The notes beneath the pieces are model-generated. The model ran no database searches, was not told the DNA's origin, and saw only the letters and a program-made list of their open reading frames with translations. From Paraescarpia echinospica (lineage: Eukaryota > Annelida > Polychaeta > Sabellida > Siboglinidae): a stretch of DNA of 64,000 bases. The stretch spans positions 8,456,615 through 8,520,614 of the forward strand of contig CM034537.1 in assembly GCA_020002185.1 (NCBI GenBank), given 5' to 3'. Numbering within the stretch: the first letter of the stretch is position 1; the number at the start of each line of letters is the position of its first letter. This document shows positions 10,483 through 22,305 of the stretch, piece after piece. The position numbers and the translations under genes were made by a program.

Positions 10483-11029
10483 CTCGTCATAATAATAATG
10501 AGACATACCAGGGGAAACACTGTAATGTAATGCAAAGCTTCAAAGTGTTCCAATTGTTTGGCAGGACTAGTTACACAATCTCCTCATTTTTCTCCCTCTA
10601 AGCCTCTTCTAAAGTCTCCGCACTGGCTTCCTCTCCAATGTTGTAATGTTTTCTAAACTTATACTGTTATCTGTCAGGCACTTTCGTCTAAGCAACTAGC
10701 ATATTTAAGCTCACTGTTTCCAGTAAGAATAGAAGCTATATTAATTTAGTTGTCATCTCCAGAGTTGAAAGAAACATTGGCACTATGGCTTTCTCGGATG
10801 CCACACTTTGAAGTTCACTCCATGTCAGTGTTAAGTCAACATGAAACAGTTTAAATGTTCCTGTCCTGTGAATATTAATCTTAGCCCTGCTTACCTGCTG
10901 TAGCTCCCTAACACATTCATTCAGATGTAGACAACTTTAACATTGAATGTCAATTTTCAAGTTTGTTTATCCCTTTTGTGTGTCTGAGCTCCAGCATATG
11001 AAGATGCAGGATTATTATTCCCAACACAA
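10483..11029 (+). other. Intron 9 spacer, nothing recognised
   Basis: No coding, RNA or mobile-element signal recognised between the 21-bp and 69-bp arrays. Confidence 0.5.
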
Positions 11030-12495
11030 CAACTCGTCATGTCCTGTCTGTGACCTGTCTCTTGTCCTGTTGTAGGCTCTCATATAGAAGACAAACATGC
11101 CCTCATCATGTCCTGTCTGTGACCTGTCTCTTGTCCTGTTGTAGACTCATATAGAAGACAAACATGCCCTCATCATGTCCTGTCTGTGACCTGTCTCTTG
11201 TCCTGTTGTAGGCTCTCATATAGAAGACAAACATGCCCTCGTCATGTCCTGTCTGTGACCTGTCTCTTGTCCTGTTGTAGGCTCTCATATAGAAGACAAA
11301 CATGCCCTCGTCATGTCCTGTCTGTGACCTGTCTCTTGTCCTGTTGTAGGCTCTCATATAGAAGACAAACATGCCCTCGTCATGTCCTGTCTGTGACCTG
11401 TCTCTTGTCCTGTTGTAGGCTCTCATATAGAAGACAAACAGGCCCTCGTCATGTCCTGTCTGTGACCTGTCTCTTGTCCTGTTGTAGGCTCTCATATAGA
11501 AGACAAACATGCCCTCGTCATGTCCTGTCTGTGACTTGTCTCTTGTCCTGTTGTAGGCTCTCATATAGAAGACAAACATGCCCTCGTCATGTCCTGTCTG
11601 TGACCTGTCTCTTGTCCTGTTGTAGGCTCTCATATAGAAGACAAACATGCCCTCGTCATGTCCTCTCTGTGACCTGTCTCTTGTCCTGTTGTAGGCTCTC
11701 ATATAGAAGACAAACATGCCCTCGTCATGTCCTGTCTGTGACCTGTCTCTTGTCCTGTTGTAGGCGCTCATATAGAAGACAAACATGCCCTCGTCATGTC
11801 CTGTCTGTGACCTGTCTCTTGTCCTGTTGTAGGCTCTCATATAGAAGACAAACATGCCCTCATCATATCCTGTCTGTGACCTGTCCCTTGTCCTGTTGTA
11901 GGCTCTCATATAGAAGACAAACATGCCCTCGTCATGTCCTGTCTGTGTGACCTGTCTCTTGTCCTGTTGTAGGCTCTCATATAGAAGACAAACATGCCCT
12001 CGTCATGTCCTGTCTGTGTGACCTGTCTCTTGTCCTGTTGTAGGCTCTCATATAGAAGACAAACATGCCCTCGTAATGTCCTGTCTGTGACCTGTCACTT
12101 GTCCTGTTGTAGGCTCTCATATAGAAGACAAACATGCCCTCGTCATGTCCTGTCTGTGATCTGTCTCTTGTCCTGTTGTAGGCTCTCATATAGAAAACAA
12201 ACATGCCCTCGTCATGTCCTGTCTGTGACCTGTCTCTTGTCATGTTGTAGGCTCTCATATAGAAGATAAACATGCCCTCAACATGTCCTGTCTGTGACCT
12301 GTCTCTTGTCCTGTTGTAGGCCCTCATATAGAGGACAAACAGGCCCACATCATGTCCTGTCTGTGACCTGTCTCCTGTCCTGTTGTAGGCCCACATATAG
12401 AGGACAAACAGGCCCTCATCATGTCCTGTCTGTGACCTGTCTCCTGTCCTGTTGTAGGCCCTCATATAGAGGACAAACAGGCCCTCATCATGTCT
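11030..12495 (+). repeat. 69-bp acceptor-spanning minisatellite, about 21 copies
   Basis: The unit contains CTCTTGTCCTGTTGTAG followed by GCTCTCATATAGAAGACAAA. It duplicates the exon 10 acceptor with the first ~30 exonic bases. The 3'-most copies match exon 10 best (GAGGACAAACAGGCCC). In the exon frame most units meet a TGA, so upstream acceptors would truncate. The two-strand frames of 254-272 codons here are artefacts of the 69-bp period. Confidence 0.93.
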
Positions 12496-12531
12496 GGCCT
12501 GAAAGCTTTGCTTCCTGAAACCAGTAACAAG
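12458..12531 (+). CDS. MROH1: MROH1 exon 10, residues 373-397
   Basis: The acceptor is CTGTTGTAG|GC. The exon encodes GPHIEDKQALIMSGLKALLP ETSNK; human has MEDKKPFILSSMRLPLLDTNSK. The donor is AACAAG|GTCGGT, weak, phase 0. It is the last unit of the 69-bp acceptor array that continues into coding sequence. Confidence 0.9.
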
Positions 12532-12816
12532 GTCGGTTGGCTCTCTCTCATTTCACTTGTTTGTATCTATTTTTAAAATAAAATTGTCTTTGAATCCCTT
12601 TCAGACATTTCCCAGTTGTACACTTTTTAAATTTCGATTTATAGTAGATTTCATGATAGGTGTGTTTAAAAACTGTCAGGTGACATCTGAAGTGTGGAGC
12701 CTATCAGTTAATATAATAAATGATTGTTCTATTACTGATGTTGCAGTATATTCTTTACACAATGATGAACAGTTAATACTGCGTGACTATGTATTAGACT
12801 TCTTCCTTACTCACAG

Positions 12817-12939
12817 GTGAAGAAGGTTCTTGCACAAACAGTGATTGCGATGGCTCATCACAGCTACCTGGAAATGGAGGGCGGGCATCTCTTCATCGAG
12901 TTCATAGTGCGCCAGTGTGCCCTTCCATCTGACCCACAG
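12817..12939 (+). CDS. MROH1: MROH1 exon 11, residues 398-438
   Basis: The acceptor is TTACTCACAG|GTG. The exon encodes VKKVLAQTVIAMAHHSYLEM and EGGHLFIEFIVRQCALPSDPQ. It matches human VISAMAHHGYLE and YIVQQCALP. The donor is CCACAG|GTGGGG, phase 0. Confidence 0.94.
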
Positions 12940-13850
12940 GTGGGGCATCTAAGGCACTAATTACCAACACAGAGTTCATAGTGCATCAGTGCGCCCTTCC
13001 ATCAGACCCACAGGTGGGGTTTCTAAGGCACTAATTACCAACACAGAGTTCATAGTGCATCAGTGTGCCCTGCCATCTGACCCACAGGTGGGGCGTCTAA
13101 GGCACTAATTGCCAACAGAGTTCATAGTGCATCAGTGTGCCCTTCCATCTGACCCACAGGTGGGGGGTGTAAGGCACTAATTACCAACACAGAGTTCATA
13201 GTGCAACAGTGTGCCCTTCCATCTGACCCACAGGTGGGGCGTCTAAAGCACTAATTACCAACACAGAGTTCATAGTGCATCAGTGTGCCCTGCCATCTGA
13301 CCCACAGGTGGGGCGTCTAAGGCACTAATTACCAACAGAGTTCATAGTGCATCAGTGTGCTCTTCCATCTGACCCACAGGTGGGGGGTGTAAAGCACTCA
13401 TTACCAACACAGAGTTCATAGTGCATCAGTGTGCCCTTCCATCTGACCCACAAGCACTCATTACCAACACAGAGTTCGTAGTGCATACGTTTGCCCTTCC
13501 ATCTGACCCACAGGTTGGGGGTGTAAAGCACTCGTTACCAACACAAGAGTTCATAGTGTGTCAGTGCACCCTTCCATCTGACACACAGGTGGGGTTTCTA
13601 AGGCACTTATTACAAACACAGAGTTCATAGTGTGTCAGTGTGCCCTTCCATCTGACCCACAGGTGGGGGGTGTAAAGCACTCATTACCAACAAAGAGTTC
13701 ATAGTGTGTCAGTGTGCCCTTCCATCTGACCCACAGGTGGGGGGTGTAAAGCACTCATTACCAACTCAGAGTTCATAGTGCATCAGTGCGCCCTTCCATC
13801 TGACCCACAGGTGGGGCGTCTAAGGCACTCATTACAAACACACAGAATTC
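12895..13850 (+). repeat. About 73-bp donor-spanning minisatellite, about 13 copies
   Basis: Units repeat the end of exon 11 (GAGTTCATAGTGCATCAGTG, then CCATCTGACCCACAG) with GTGGGG and intronic AAGGCACTAATTACC. Nearly every copy preserves CCCACAG|GTGGGG. Confidence 0.92.
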
Positions 13851-13892
13851 ATACTCGTCGCCGACACTGGAGTAGCTTATTCCTCCCATATA

Positions 13893-15224
13893 TAGTAATC
13901 CCTCTCTTCAGCGGACACATCTGTATCCAAGCATAAGTGTCCCGACATAGCAGGTGTCCACTCATCAGAGGGACAGGGATCTTAGACTTAGTGCCGGAGT
14001 TCAGACCAGTACAACCGACACATGGTAAAGATGTGACAATATGTCAACGCATTAACTGACAGGAATTAAGCAATATATATACATGTTCATTATCACTGTG
14101 ATATATTAAAAAATAAACAGTTGGTCATGAAGTCATATCGTCCACCCGACTCCCTCTGTGTTGATGTGAGATTTTCCTCAACTGCGTACTGGTCACTCAC
14201 TCACTGCCACTAGCCTACACAACGGTATCGGCGCGGCGTTGCAGTGGTAATTGCTGCGCGTATGGCAGCATTCAACCAAAAACGTTGAACAAAACATCTC
14301 CGTTACAACATTTTATAAATTGGTATTCTCGAACGATTTAGATATTCTTTACCTAAAATACTTCGTAAGTAATTTGCAAGTTGACGATTTTGGCTGCCCC
14401 CTACCGACTAAAATAATAACCTGGAAATGATCAACGGAATATTTAAATCAGTTGCTACATGCAACGTGACCATTAATTAAATATTAAAAACGGTAATGGG
14501 TACAATCGTTAATTGTTTCACAACATTTTTGATCCAATTTCGAAAGATTAATTAATGCACAAATTGTGTGTCACTTGATAATACATTCCACCGTTTCATA
14601 TGTTGGCGACCAGTTCATCTTTTCCAGGCACTGGTAATATTTGCCGTTTGGCGTAGCGCAACATAATTTGATGAAGCTTCTTTATTATTTCACAACAGTT
14701 TAGGCTTAATGTTGGGCTGGCTACATTGGAAACAATTGATGGAACCTTTTATACATCCTATTTGTGAATCTTAATTGCAATTTACAAGATGAAAAGCCAA
14801 AGCTCTGACTGGGGCTGGAGGCGCAAATGGGGAATCCATCATGGCATCACCTGTGGCAAACATGATTGATAACAGCATAAAATATTAATGATACCTTCCT
14901 CCACATTCACTCTGCCTAAAGTTTACAGAGCATAATCAAAGGAACTCTAAGTAGTTTGGACAAACACAACGATTACAGCAAGGAAGACAAGCTTGTTGTT
15001 AGGGGTACACGTGTACTTGGTGTTACCATTGACGCACACCGAGCTGTATGTCCGCCATTTCCTAAACAAATTCAGCAACAAATCTTCGAATTAATGAATA
15101 CTGTCCGTCTTAGGAGGGACATACAACCAAAATTTACATGGCAAAACGGTCCGTACATTGACAAACTGTCCCGACATAGGGGGTGTCCCCTCATCAGAGG
15201 GTCCGCTGAAGAGAGGGACTACTG
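13893..15224. mobile_element. Pogo/Tigger-like TIR element, non-autonomous
   Basis: The left end TAGTAATCCCTCTCTTCAGC continues GGAC. The right end, reverse-complemented, is CAGTAGTCCCTCTCTTCAGC followed by GGAC. Both ends are flanked by TA (13891-13892 and 15225-15226), the target-site duplication of Tc1/mariner-pogo elements. A second TIR-internal match is TGTCCCGACATAG. An open frame at 14956-15150 resembles no transposase I know. It lies in MROH1 intron 11. Confidence 0.65.
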
Positions 15225-15349
15225 TAGTCACAGTCTATGTATATATTACACTGTTCATACAACAGGTACCAGTGATACCTCACACACCTGTTCTTTATTT
15301 CATAATAAAATGTCAAGCATGCAGGTGGCGGTGTGGTCTGTGTTGCTAG

Positions 15350-15454
15350 GGACGACGACCCATTGACTCTGACTACGTGAGCAATGACGCGTTGAGGTCA
15401 ATGTGTGATGACGTGCTTCTGTTATTGTCAACCACCGTTGACAACATGCAGTGT
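15350..15454 (+). CDS. MROH1: MROH1 exon 12, residues 439-473
   Basis: The acceptor is GTTGCTAG|GGA. The exon encodes GRRPIDSDYVSNDALRSMCD and DVLLLLSTTVDNMQC, with LSTTVDNM matching human VSTTVDRM. The donor is TGT|GTAAGT, phase 0. An in-frame TAG just upstream excludes a longer exon. Confidence 0.88.
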
Positions 15455-15836
15455 GTAAGTATCACTGCTCTTTTCTTGCTTCATATTCTGCCGACACTTA
15501 ACATGTTGGTAGCTATTTACCATGTCGCCGTAGGTCATGTGAACTCGCTAGGTGGCACTGATAAACCAGTATATGATGCTAACTCTACTGAAGACAACTG
15601 TCTGATAAGGTTGTGTCTGTATTCACTCAGTGTTTACAATGAGCGTACATGCCCCAGCTGCAGACTTGGTGGAATATAACCATTTTTATTCATATGAATT
15701 TGCATCAAACTCTAAATATCGTGACAAAGTGTGTGTTTTCTTGTGTACATGTATGTTTCAATGACAAGCTTGTAGCTGTCAAAGAACAGATTTCTGACAA
15801 ATCACAGTACATTTTTTTGATGTGTTATTGTGCCAG

Positions 15837-15981
15837 GTGCTGTGGCCTTATCTGTTGGAGTGTGTCGTGCCCCAGTGCTACACTGGTGCCATGGCTACCG
15901 TGTGCCGCACCATTGCCCACATTGCAGGGAAGAAACGGCAAGAGAAGGCCCACGATTACCTCGTTGACTTCCAACATCAAA
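15837..15981 (+). CDS. MROH1: MROH1 exon 13, residues 474-522
   Basis: The acceptor is GTGCCAG|GTG. The exon encodes VLWPYLLECVVPQCYTGAMA through GKKRQEKAHDYLVDFQHQ; human begins VLWPYLLQFL. The donor is CAAA|GTAGGC, phase 1. Confidence 0.94.
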
Positions 15982-16869
15982 GTAGGCTGGTTGCGAGATC
16001 GCCTTTTGTCCTGTGTTACTCCAGGGTTGGTTTCATGAAGCATTTGTAGTTTTGTACATTAGAACCTTCATATGAAGGAACTATGGAATTGTTTATGTTT
16101 ATGTGTGTCTTCTGCAATTGTTTGGAGTTGTGTAATCTACGTCATACCACCCTGTTCCTTGTATGAATGTATCATGAAACTGGCCCCAGTAGATTTGTTG
16201 AAAGATGCCATTGATTTGTTGCAGATGTTTCTGGTGGGGTACTTTCCAATAGTCTCTAATGAGTTGTTTTTATAAATTAGTGGTAGTTATACATCAGCAA
16301 CGGTTGTTTCATAGAGGGCCAGATTGCAAAAAGGTAATCATTTATTGAGTACAGGCCTCGACAGTAACACTGGCCCACTGGCGTGGCTCCTTTTTTGAAG
16401 CTGTTGGGCCAGTTCGGGCCACCAGTTTTCATATTTTACTGGCTCGACAGGGTCGACAGGCCACATGTTTCAATCTGATTGGCCACCTTTAATTTAAATC
16501 GTTTTTATCAAGTGTTGCCTTCTACACTACAATTAAACAAAATCGGCATCTGACGTTTCGTTCTCACTTGAAACTGTACACCGTTCAGACTCCGTTGAAG
16601 TTCACTATCCCGCAAAATTCAGGCTAGTAACCGCTTGGCCAGTGGATACAAAACCTGGAGTACTATTATGATGTTATCGAATGAGGGGCTATGTTTGGTG
16701 CTAGCTGATTGTGCTGAGCTGTAGTACTTACAGATTCAGGCTAACTTGAGACTGGTACAGACTAAGTTGTTGATAACATCACCCCACACAACACCACCCC
16801 ACACAACATCACCCCACACAACATCACCCCACTGCTAACAACACCTTTATATGACTTTGTTTATTTCAG
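15982..16869 (+). other. MROH1 intron 13; unclassified repeat-like block and short tandem
   Basis: Positions 16350-16650 have the texture of an interspersed repeat (GGCCCACTGGCGTGGC) but I cannot classify it. A 15-bp run of ACAACATCACCCCAC-type units (about 4) lies at 16780-16840. Confidence 0.4.
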
Positions 16870-16910
16870 GTGACATACCTAAGCCCCCAGCTCTCATTGC
16901 CCGACTTATG
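16870..16910 (+). CDS. MROH1: MROH1 exon 14 (41-bp micro-exon), residues 522-535
   Basis: The acceptor is TTATTTCAG|GT and the donor ATG|GTAAGC. The exon encodes SDIPKPPALIARLM, corresponding to human SLPSPYAVTGRLLV. It is short but both splice sites are strong and the phases (1 in, 0 out) fit both neighbours. Confidence 0.85.
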
Positions 16911-17012
16911 GTAAGCACCTTCCTCCTCCAACATATATAATCAACATAACAGGTTTTACCCATTTCTTCCACTAGTACACTATTAGTCAGGCAGCTGGGC
17001 AGCTGTAACATG

Positions 17013-19611
17013 CATCGACTGATATAGTTTGTTTCTCGCTGGATTCTACATCCTTAGGACCTCTATATCGAATATCAGACGACCTCTATATCGAATATCA
17101 GATGGATATCAAGAGGATATCTTTGAACAGTCCGAGAAATCCAAGATGACTGCCGGTGCCCATAGAAAATAACTTTTTAACCAATGGGCCTAGAATCATG
17201 AGTGATGCCATTTTTTCAGCTAAATTTGTTATGAGCAATCCATTTTTTAGGTTATTTTTTGTAATTTGAGGTCAAGAACAAGGTCAAAGGTCATGTTACA
17301 TAGATAATACATAGGAAAACAGTATTTTGGGATGTAATGAATAGATTAGTGTGATATTAGGCTCAAAAGTGAGATTTGCAATTATTCTGAACTCAGTTGT
17401 GAATGTTACATTTCAAATAGATGTAAGGTTAGCCATATAATGGTCAAGGTCAAGGCCATCTAATCTCCAATAATCATTGAAACATCATAATTATATCTGA
17501 ACAAGTGCCAAGATGATTACTGCTGCGTTGGGTCAAGGGTAGGGGTCTGTCTTAAGGCAATCCCGCCAGATGACCATGTAGGCTGTTCTTTCTGAATGCT
17601 GTTTCATTTGGAGGAAGGGAGCAGAGTTTGGGTGGGGGCATGCTGTCTCATCTTGTTCTGCGTTGACCTGCGTGCATTGAGAGATTCACAGTCACTCATT
17701 TTATAGCATGCCAAGATGAAGGCTCTTGGCTCCGCCAACAGCTTGTGGTATTGTGCCACCTGCAAGAAACAACGTGCATTAGACTTCAGTAATGTACAAA
17801 AACACAATCTTATACTTGTTGGTACATGCGACAAGTTGATTACCTGCTCTCTGAAAACCTTCAGCACAAGGCCCTTTCCAATGCCGTAATGACTGGCGAC
17901 CGTGTCACAGCCTATCAGAGCTTATGCCGCGAGGAGGCTGGGAATGATTGAGATGTTCTCCTGCACAGTTGCATCGATGGCAACAACAGCTCAACCCTTC
18001 GGTGGTGACTCTAGATAGACATTGTTCGCGTTTATTGCTCCGCCATGGTGGACATGTAGCAGCAGTGCAAACTACGATGAGGGCCTTGTCACCAGCTTTA
18101 TGACGAGCAGCCTGAAACCACACAGACATCACATATTGTAGTAATATACAGTACTCAGGCAACCAACAATCATTTGTGATGAAATGCTAACAATAAAGCC
18201 ACCAATAATATGTTACCTGCTGCACAATGATGGTGTCAGCCTCCTCTTGAGTAGTCCTCAGATCATGGCGACAGATTAGCACTCCAGTGTCAGTGTCACC
18301 AGCAGGACTAATGTCTAATGTCTGACAGTGACCTTGACTGGTGCATGAAAGGGCTCAGGCCACCCCGCCTCAAACTCGTGCTGCTTCTTGCGAAGTTCAA
18401 CTGCCTAATGAACATTGACGGCCTCGTTCATCATCACTTCCCCAGTTGCAACGTGGATTAGACCCTTCGGATGCTCCTCTGGGTTGAGCGGGTCAGTGCA
18501 CACAGCCAGCTTGTCACGGAGAGCTCAGCTGTCCATCCCGTCTGTCTTGATACATGTCTTGCCCTCCTCCTTATGCGTCATCTGCATGTTTACAGCGTCA
18601 GGGTCCCACATCTCCTCGAGGCCACTGTTGAGTGAGAGGCAGACGTGGTAGCTGTAGGCCCATGTCATGATGCTTTCCGGGTTTGTTGTTGACCCCACGA
18701 TGCCCTCTGCAATAGAGTTTTTGACAATAGTTTTTTGTGACGCAATAATAACACAGAATATTAGATTATGAATTAATAAATAATACTACAGGCGCACCTG
18801 GTCCATGTCCCTTCTTCTAGGCGCACCTGGTCCATTTCCCTTCTTCATCTAAGTCGTCTCAATCCCCATATCACTCCAGATGCCGTTCCACAGTCCAGCC
18901 TGCAGATGGATCGTGTGGTACCCTTTCATGAAGTCCTCACGCACAGGATCAGGCAGCCGCTCCATCATATGGAGGTACTGGTGATGCTCGGCTGCGAAGA
19001 AGAGAGGGAGACACTCCTCGACACACTTGATGTGCAGGACATAGTTACCTGCAGAACAAAAGAGGGCGTTGTATTGCGTATTGCTAATGTGATGTAGAGA
19101 TGAGTGAGATTATAGTATATCCTGTACTGAACTAGATGAGCCCTCCCTACATTCTTCAAGTTGGCTGATCGTTTTTATTTAGGTTCCTGCTGTTAAGACT
19201 TCATTTTCTGTCAACTACAGACTTGTTTAAGTACTATGCAGTTCCAATCCACATCTATGCTTAGATAATTGAAATTATGTATACATTGTGGTAAATTTCT
19301 ACAACCCTTAATTTGTTTTCCCTGGTAACGTGACCTTGACCATGACCTTTGACCTTGTTCTTGACCTCAAATAAAAAAAATAACCTCAAAATGGATTTCT
19401 CATAACAAATTTAGCTGAAAAAGTGGTATAATTCGTGCTTCTAGGCCCATTGGTTAAAAAGTTATTTTTCTATAGGCACCAGCGACCATCTTGGTGGCCA
19501 TCTTGGATTTCTCGGATTACTCAAGGATGTCCTCTTGATATCCGCCTGATATTCGTTATATAGGTCCTAAGAATGTAGAATCCAGTGAGAAACAAACTAT
19601 ATCAGTCAATG
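17013..19611 (-). mobile_element. 2.6-kb element with ~300-bp terminal inverted repeats and a decayed nuclease-like ORF
   Basis: The left end GACTGATATAGTTTGTTTCT (from 17017) is mirrored by the complement ending at 19607. Similarity continues inward about 300 bp, including AATAACTTTTTAACCAATGG and GGTCAAGAACAAGGTCAAAG on both sides. On the - strand, coding remains read EEADTIIVQQ (just above 18217), a 105-bp GT-AG intron (18112-18216), AARHKAGDKALIVV, then IPSLLAA, a stop at 17922-17924, ALIGCDTVASHYGIGKG and LVLKVFREQ up to the donor at 17843. A further in-frame stop lies at 17991-17993. The family is an uncharacterised, repeated metazoan protein. The spaced EAD, GCD and GIGK blocks recall FEN/XPG nucleases (inference). 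Confidence 0.72.
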
Positions 19612-20178
19612 AAGGGTTATGCCCAAAAGTCAGCTTTGGCTGCCTTACTATATTTGTTTTCCTTTATAAACCTGGGTGTCTGTCAATATTTCAGTTTTAT
19701 TCAATTATGAATACTAAGGTGTGAAAGTGATTTAGAAGAGTTTTAATGTTTAAATGTATCTTTTTTAAATTGCCAGAATTAATTATTTGAACATATGGTT
19801 ATTGTCTCAAAAAGGAAATTGACTCACATTGGAAATATGTACACGCAACTACAGCAGTTTTTTGTTAAATCTGCAAACAGCCTGTTATTTCTTTCTAGAA
19901 TCGGTTTAAGATGTCAGCAAACATGTCGGCTTGTTTGCCAATATATTGTTGCAGTAGTTATATATTACTTCTAAATTCGCTGTAGATTTTGCCGTCACAA
20001 ACTACTTATATATTCATTTGCCTAAGCTAGTTCCACCATATCTTTCTAATGATAGTTTGGGAATTTTGAATAATTTGAGACAGCTGAAAGATTAGCAGAT
20101 GCATCTAGTAATTTCTTATTATCATTGATACGGTGTATTGTGTGTAGATCTTTTGTAACGTCTGTGTGTGTGATGTAG

Positions 20179-20320
20179 GTGATGGCAGGTCATCCCCTGT
20201 CAGGGTGCAGGCGCGGTGTGCATGTACTCACAGCCATGAAAGCCATGTCACCGATCATGCATGAAAGCCTCGTAGAATTATGGGATACAGTCATTCCAAA
20301 GTTAATACAGTATGTCGAAG
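20179..20320 (+). CDS. MROH1: MROH1 exon 15, residues 536-583
   Basis: The acceptor is TGATGTAG|GTG. The exon encodes VMAGHPLSGCRRGVHVLTAM and KAMSPIMHESLVELWDTVIP KLIQYVE. It corresponds to human GAAALRLLSVLHPNIHPLLGQHWETTVPLLLGYL. The donor is GAAG|GTAAGG, phase 1. Confidence 0.92.
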
Positions 20321-20434
20321 GTAAGGGCATATTTCTTCACCTTTTGTAAAGGGCAAACCAAAAATGCACTGTTTTGTGCACCTATGGATATACAAAATAG
20401 TTTGGTCAACACCCAATGTGTTCCTTATGGTGAA

Positions 20435-20752
20435 AGTTCACTGTAATGGCAAAAGTTCACTGTAATGACAAAAGTTCACTGTAATGGCAAAAGTTCACTG
20501 TAATGGCAAAAGTTCACTGTAATGACAAAAGTTCCCTGTAATGGCAAAAGTTCACTGTAATGACAAAAGTTCCCTGTAATGGTGAAAGTTCACTGTAATG
20601 GTGAAAGTTCACTGTAATGACAACAGTTCACTGTAATGGCAAGACTACACTGTAATGTCGAGAGTTTACTGTAATGGTGAGAGTTCCCTGTAATGGTGAA
20701 AGTTCACTGTAATGGTAAAAGTTCACTGTAATGGTAAGAGTTCCCGGTATTA
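20435..20752 (+). repeat. 19-20-bp intronic minisatellite, about 16 copies
   Basis: The unit is GTTCACTGTAATGGCAAAA with single-base variants (TGGTGA, TGACAA). It starts about 115 bp after the exon 15 donor and does not include it. Confidence 0.85.
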
Positions 20753-20859
20753 TGTTGTTTGTGGACAAACTGACACAGGTCATCCATTGAAACATTGACA
20801 TTTCATATCATAGCCAGCTTTGCAGCAAGAATAACCTGAGGGATGTTATCTTGTGTGTA

Positions 20860-21110
20860 GAAACTGTCAGGATATAGTTTTGTGTGTAGAAACACTCAGG
20901 ATGTTCTGAAACTCAGAATGTTGTTTTTATGTGTAGAAACTCAGGATGTTGTTTTGTGTGTAGAAACTCTCAGGATGTTGTTTTGTGTGTAGAAACTCCA
21001 GATGTTGTTTTGTGTGTAGAAACTATCCAGATCTTGTTTTGTGTGTGGAAACTCTAACGATGTTGTTTTGTGAGTGGAAACTCTCATACTGTTGTTTTGT
21101 GTGTAGATGG
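20860..21110 (+). repeat. About 28-34-bp acceptor-anchored minisatellite, about 8 copies
   Basis: Units contain GTTGTTTTGTGTGTAG then AAACTCTCAGGAT. The last copy supplies the real acceptor TTTTGTGTGTAG|ATGG of exon 16. Only the intronic side is repeated. Confidence 0.8.
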
Positions 21111-21177
21111 TCAGCAGAAAGAGGAAGGGGGAGAGGGAGAGTGGACACAGAAGAACTGGGAAGACCTGCTCTTGAAG
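21107..21177 (+). CDS. MROH1: MROH1 exon 16, residues 583-606
   Basis: The exon encodes DGQQKEEGGEGEWTQKNWED LLLK, an acidic, Gly/Glu-rich linker ending in a WxxxLL helix like human LPQEEWEEKLLMFL. The donor is TTGAAG|GTTGGA, phase 0. Confidence 0.86.
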
Positions 21178-21522
21178 GTTGGACGAATGTACACCGTATT
21201 TAACTTGGATGGCATATAGTAAAAAACTGACATGAAGACATTTCCTGAATCTTCAATGATTAGCAGATTAGTGGCAGTACACAAGTTGTTCATTGCTTTC
21301 TGGGCATAAGAATGATTGGAATCTACAAAATAATATGTGAGCTGTGACGGAGTGTGTGTTATTTTGTGGATTTAATATTACTAATATGTTGTCAATAGTA
21401 AGGGTGTTGCTTCACTTGTCAGTAGTAAGGGTGTTACTTCATTCCTCTAAACATTGCTCAGTTGTCTGCTATATTTATAGTGCTATATCATCATATTTAT
21501 TATTTCATATTTGTTCTTGTAG

Positions 21523-21630
21523 CTGCTGTCAAAAAGTGTGGAAGAGTTGTCCGATGAAAACTGGACATGTGACATTGGCAGAGCATTGATGGAACAGTTG
21601 AGTCAGTGCATCAGCTGTGCCAAGGATAAG
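21523..21630 (+). CDS. MROH1: MROH1 exon 17, residues 607-642
   Basis: The acceptor is GTTCTTGTAG|CTG. The exon encodes LLSKSVEELSDENWTCDIGR and ALMEQLSQCISCAKDK. The donor is GATAAG|GTACTT, phase 0. The frame remains open through the downstream 48-bp array for 14 further units, so the exon's 3' end could vary. Confidence 0.9.
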
Positions 21631-22305
21631 GTACTTAACTGTCAGTTGAGTCAGTGCATCAGCTGTGCCAAGGATAAGGTACTTAACTCTCAGTTGAGTC
21701 AGTGCATCAGCTGTGCCATGGATAAGGTACTTAACTCTCAGTTGAGTCAGTGCATCAGCTGTGCCAAGGATAAGATACTTAACTCTCAGTTGAGTCAGTG
21801 CATCAGCTGTGCCAAGGATAAGGTATTGAACTCTCAGTTGAGTCAGTGCATCAGCTGTGCCAAGGATAAGGTACTTAACTCTCAGTTGAATCAGTGCATC
21901 AGCTGTGCCAAGGAAAAGGTACTTAACTCTCAGTTGAGTCAGTGCATTAGCTGTGCCAAGGATAAGGTACTTAACTCACAGTTTAGTCAGTGCACCAGCT
22001 GTGCCATGGATAAGGTACTTAACTCACAGTTGAGTAAGTGCACCAGCTGGGCCAAGGATAAGGTACTTAACTCACAGTTTAGTCAGTGCACCAGCTGGGC
22101 CAAGGATAAGGTACTTAACTCACAGTTTAGTCAGTGCACCAGCTTGGCCAAGGATAAGGTACTTAACTCTCAGTTTAGTCAGTGCACCAGCTGGGCCAAG
22201 GATAAGGTACTTAACTCACAGTTTAGTCAGTGCACCAGCTGGGCCAAGGATAAGGTACTTAACTCACAGTTTAGTCAGTGCACCAGCTGGGCCAGGGATA
22301 TGGTA
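21586..22305 (+). repeat. 48-bp donor-spanning, in-frame minisatellite (14 extra units)
   Basis: Each unit encodes VLNSQLSQCISCAKDK or a variant (SQFSQCTSWAKDK in the 3' half) in the frame of exon 17 and ends GATAAG|GTACTT. There is no stop until TAA at about 22315. Sequence grades from Cys-type to Trp-type units along the array. Confidence 0.95.

Noticed and set aside
11106..12465. Repeat-encoded proteins (FYMRAYNRTRDRSQTG-type) on the - strand
   Set aside because: They arise from the 69-bp acceptor array of exon 10; unit copies are better explained as duplicated splice junctions.
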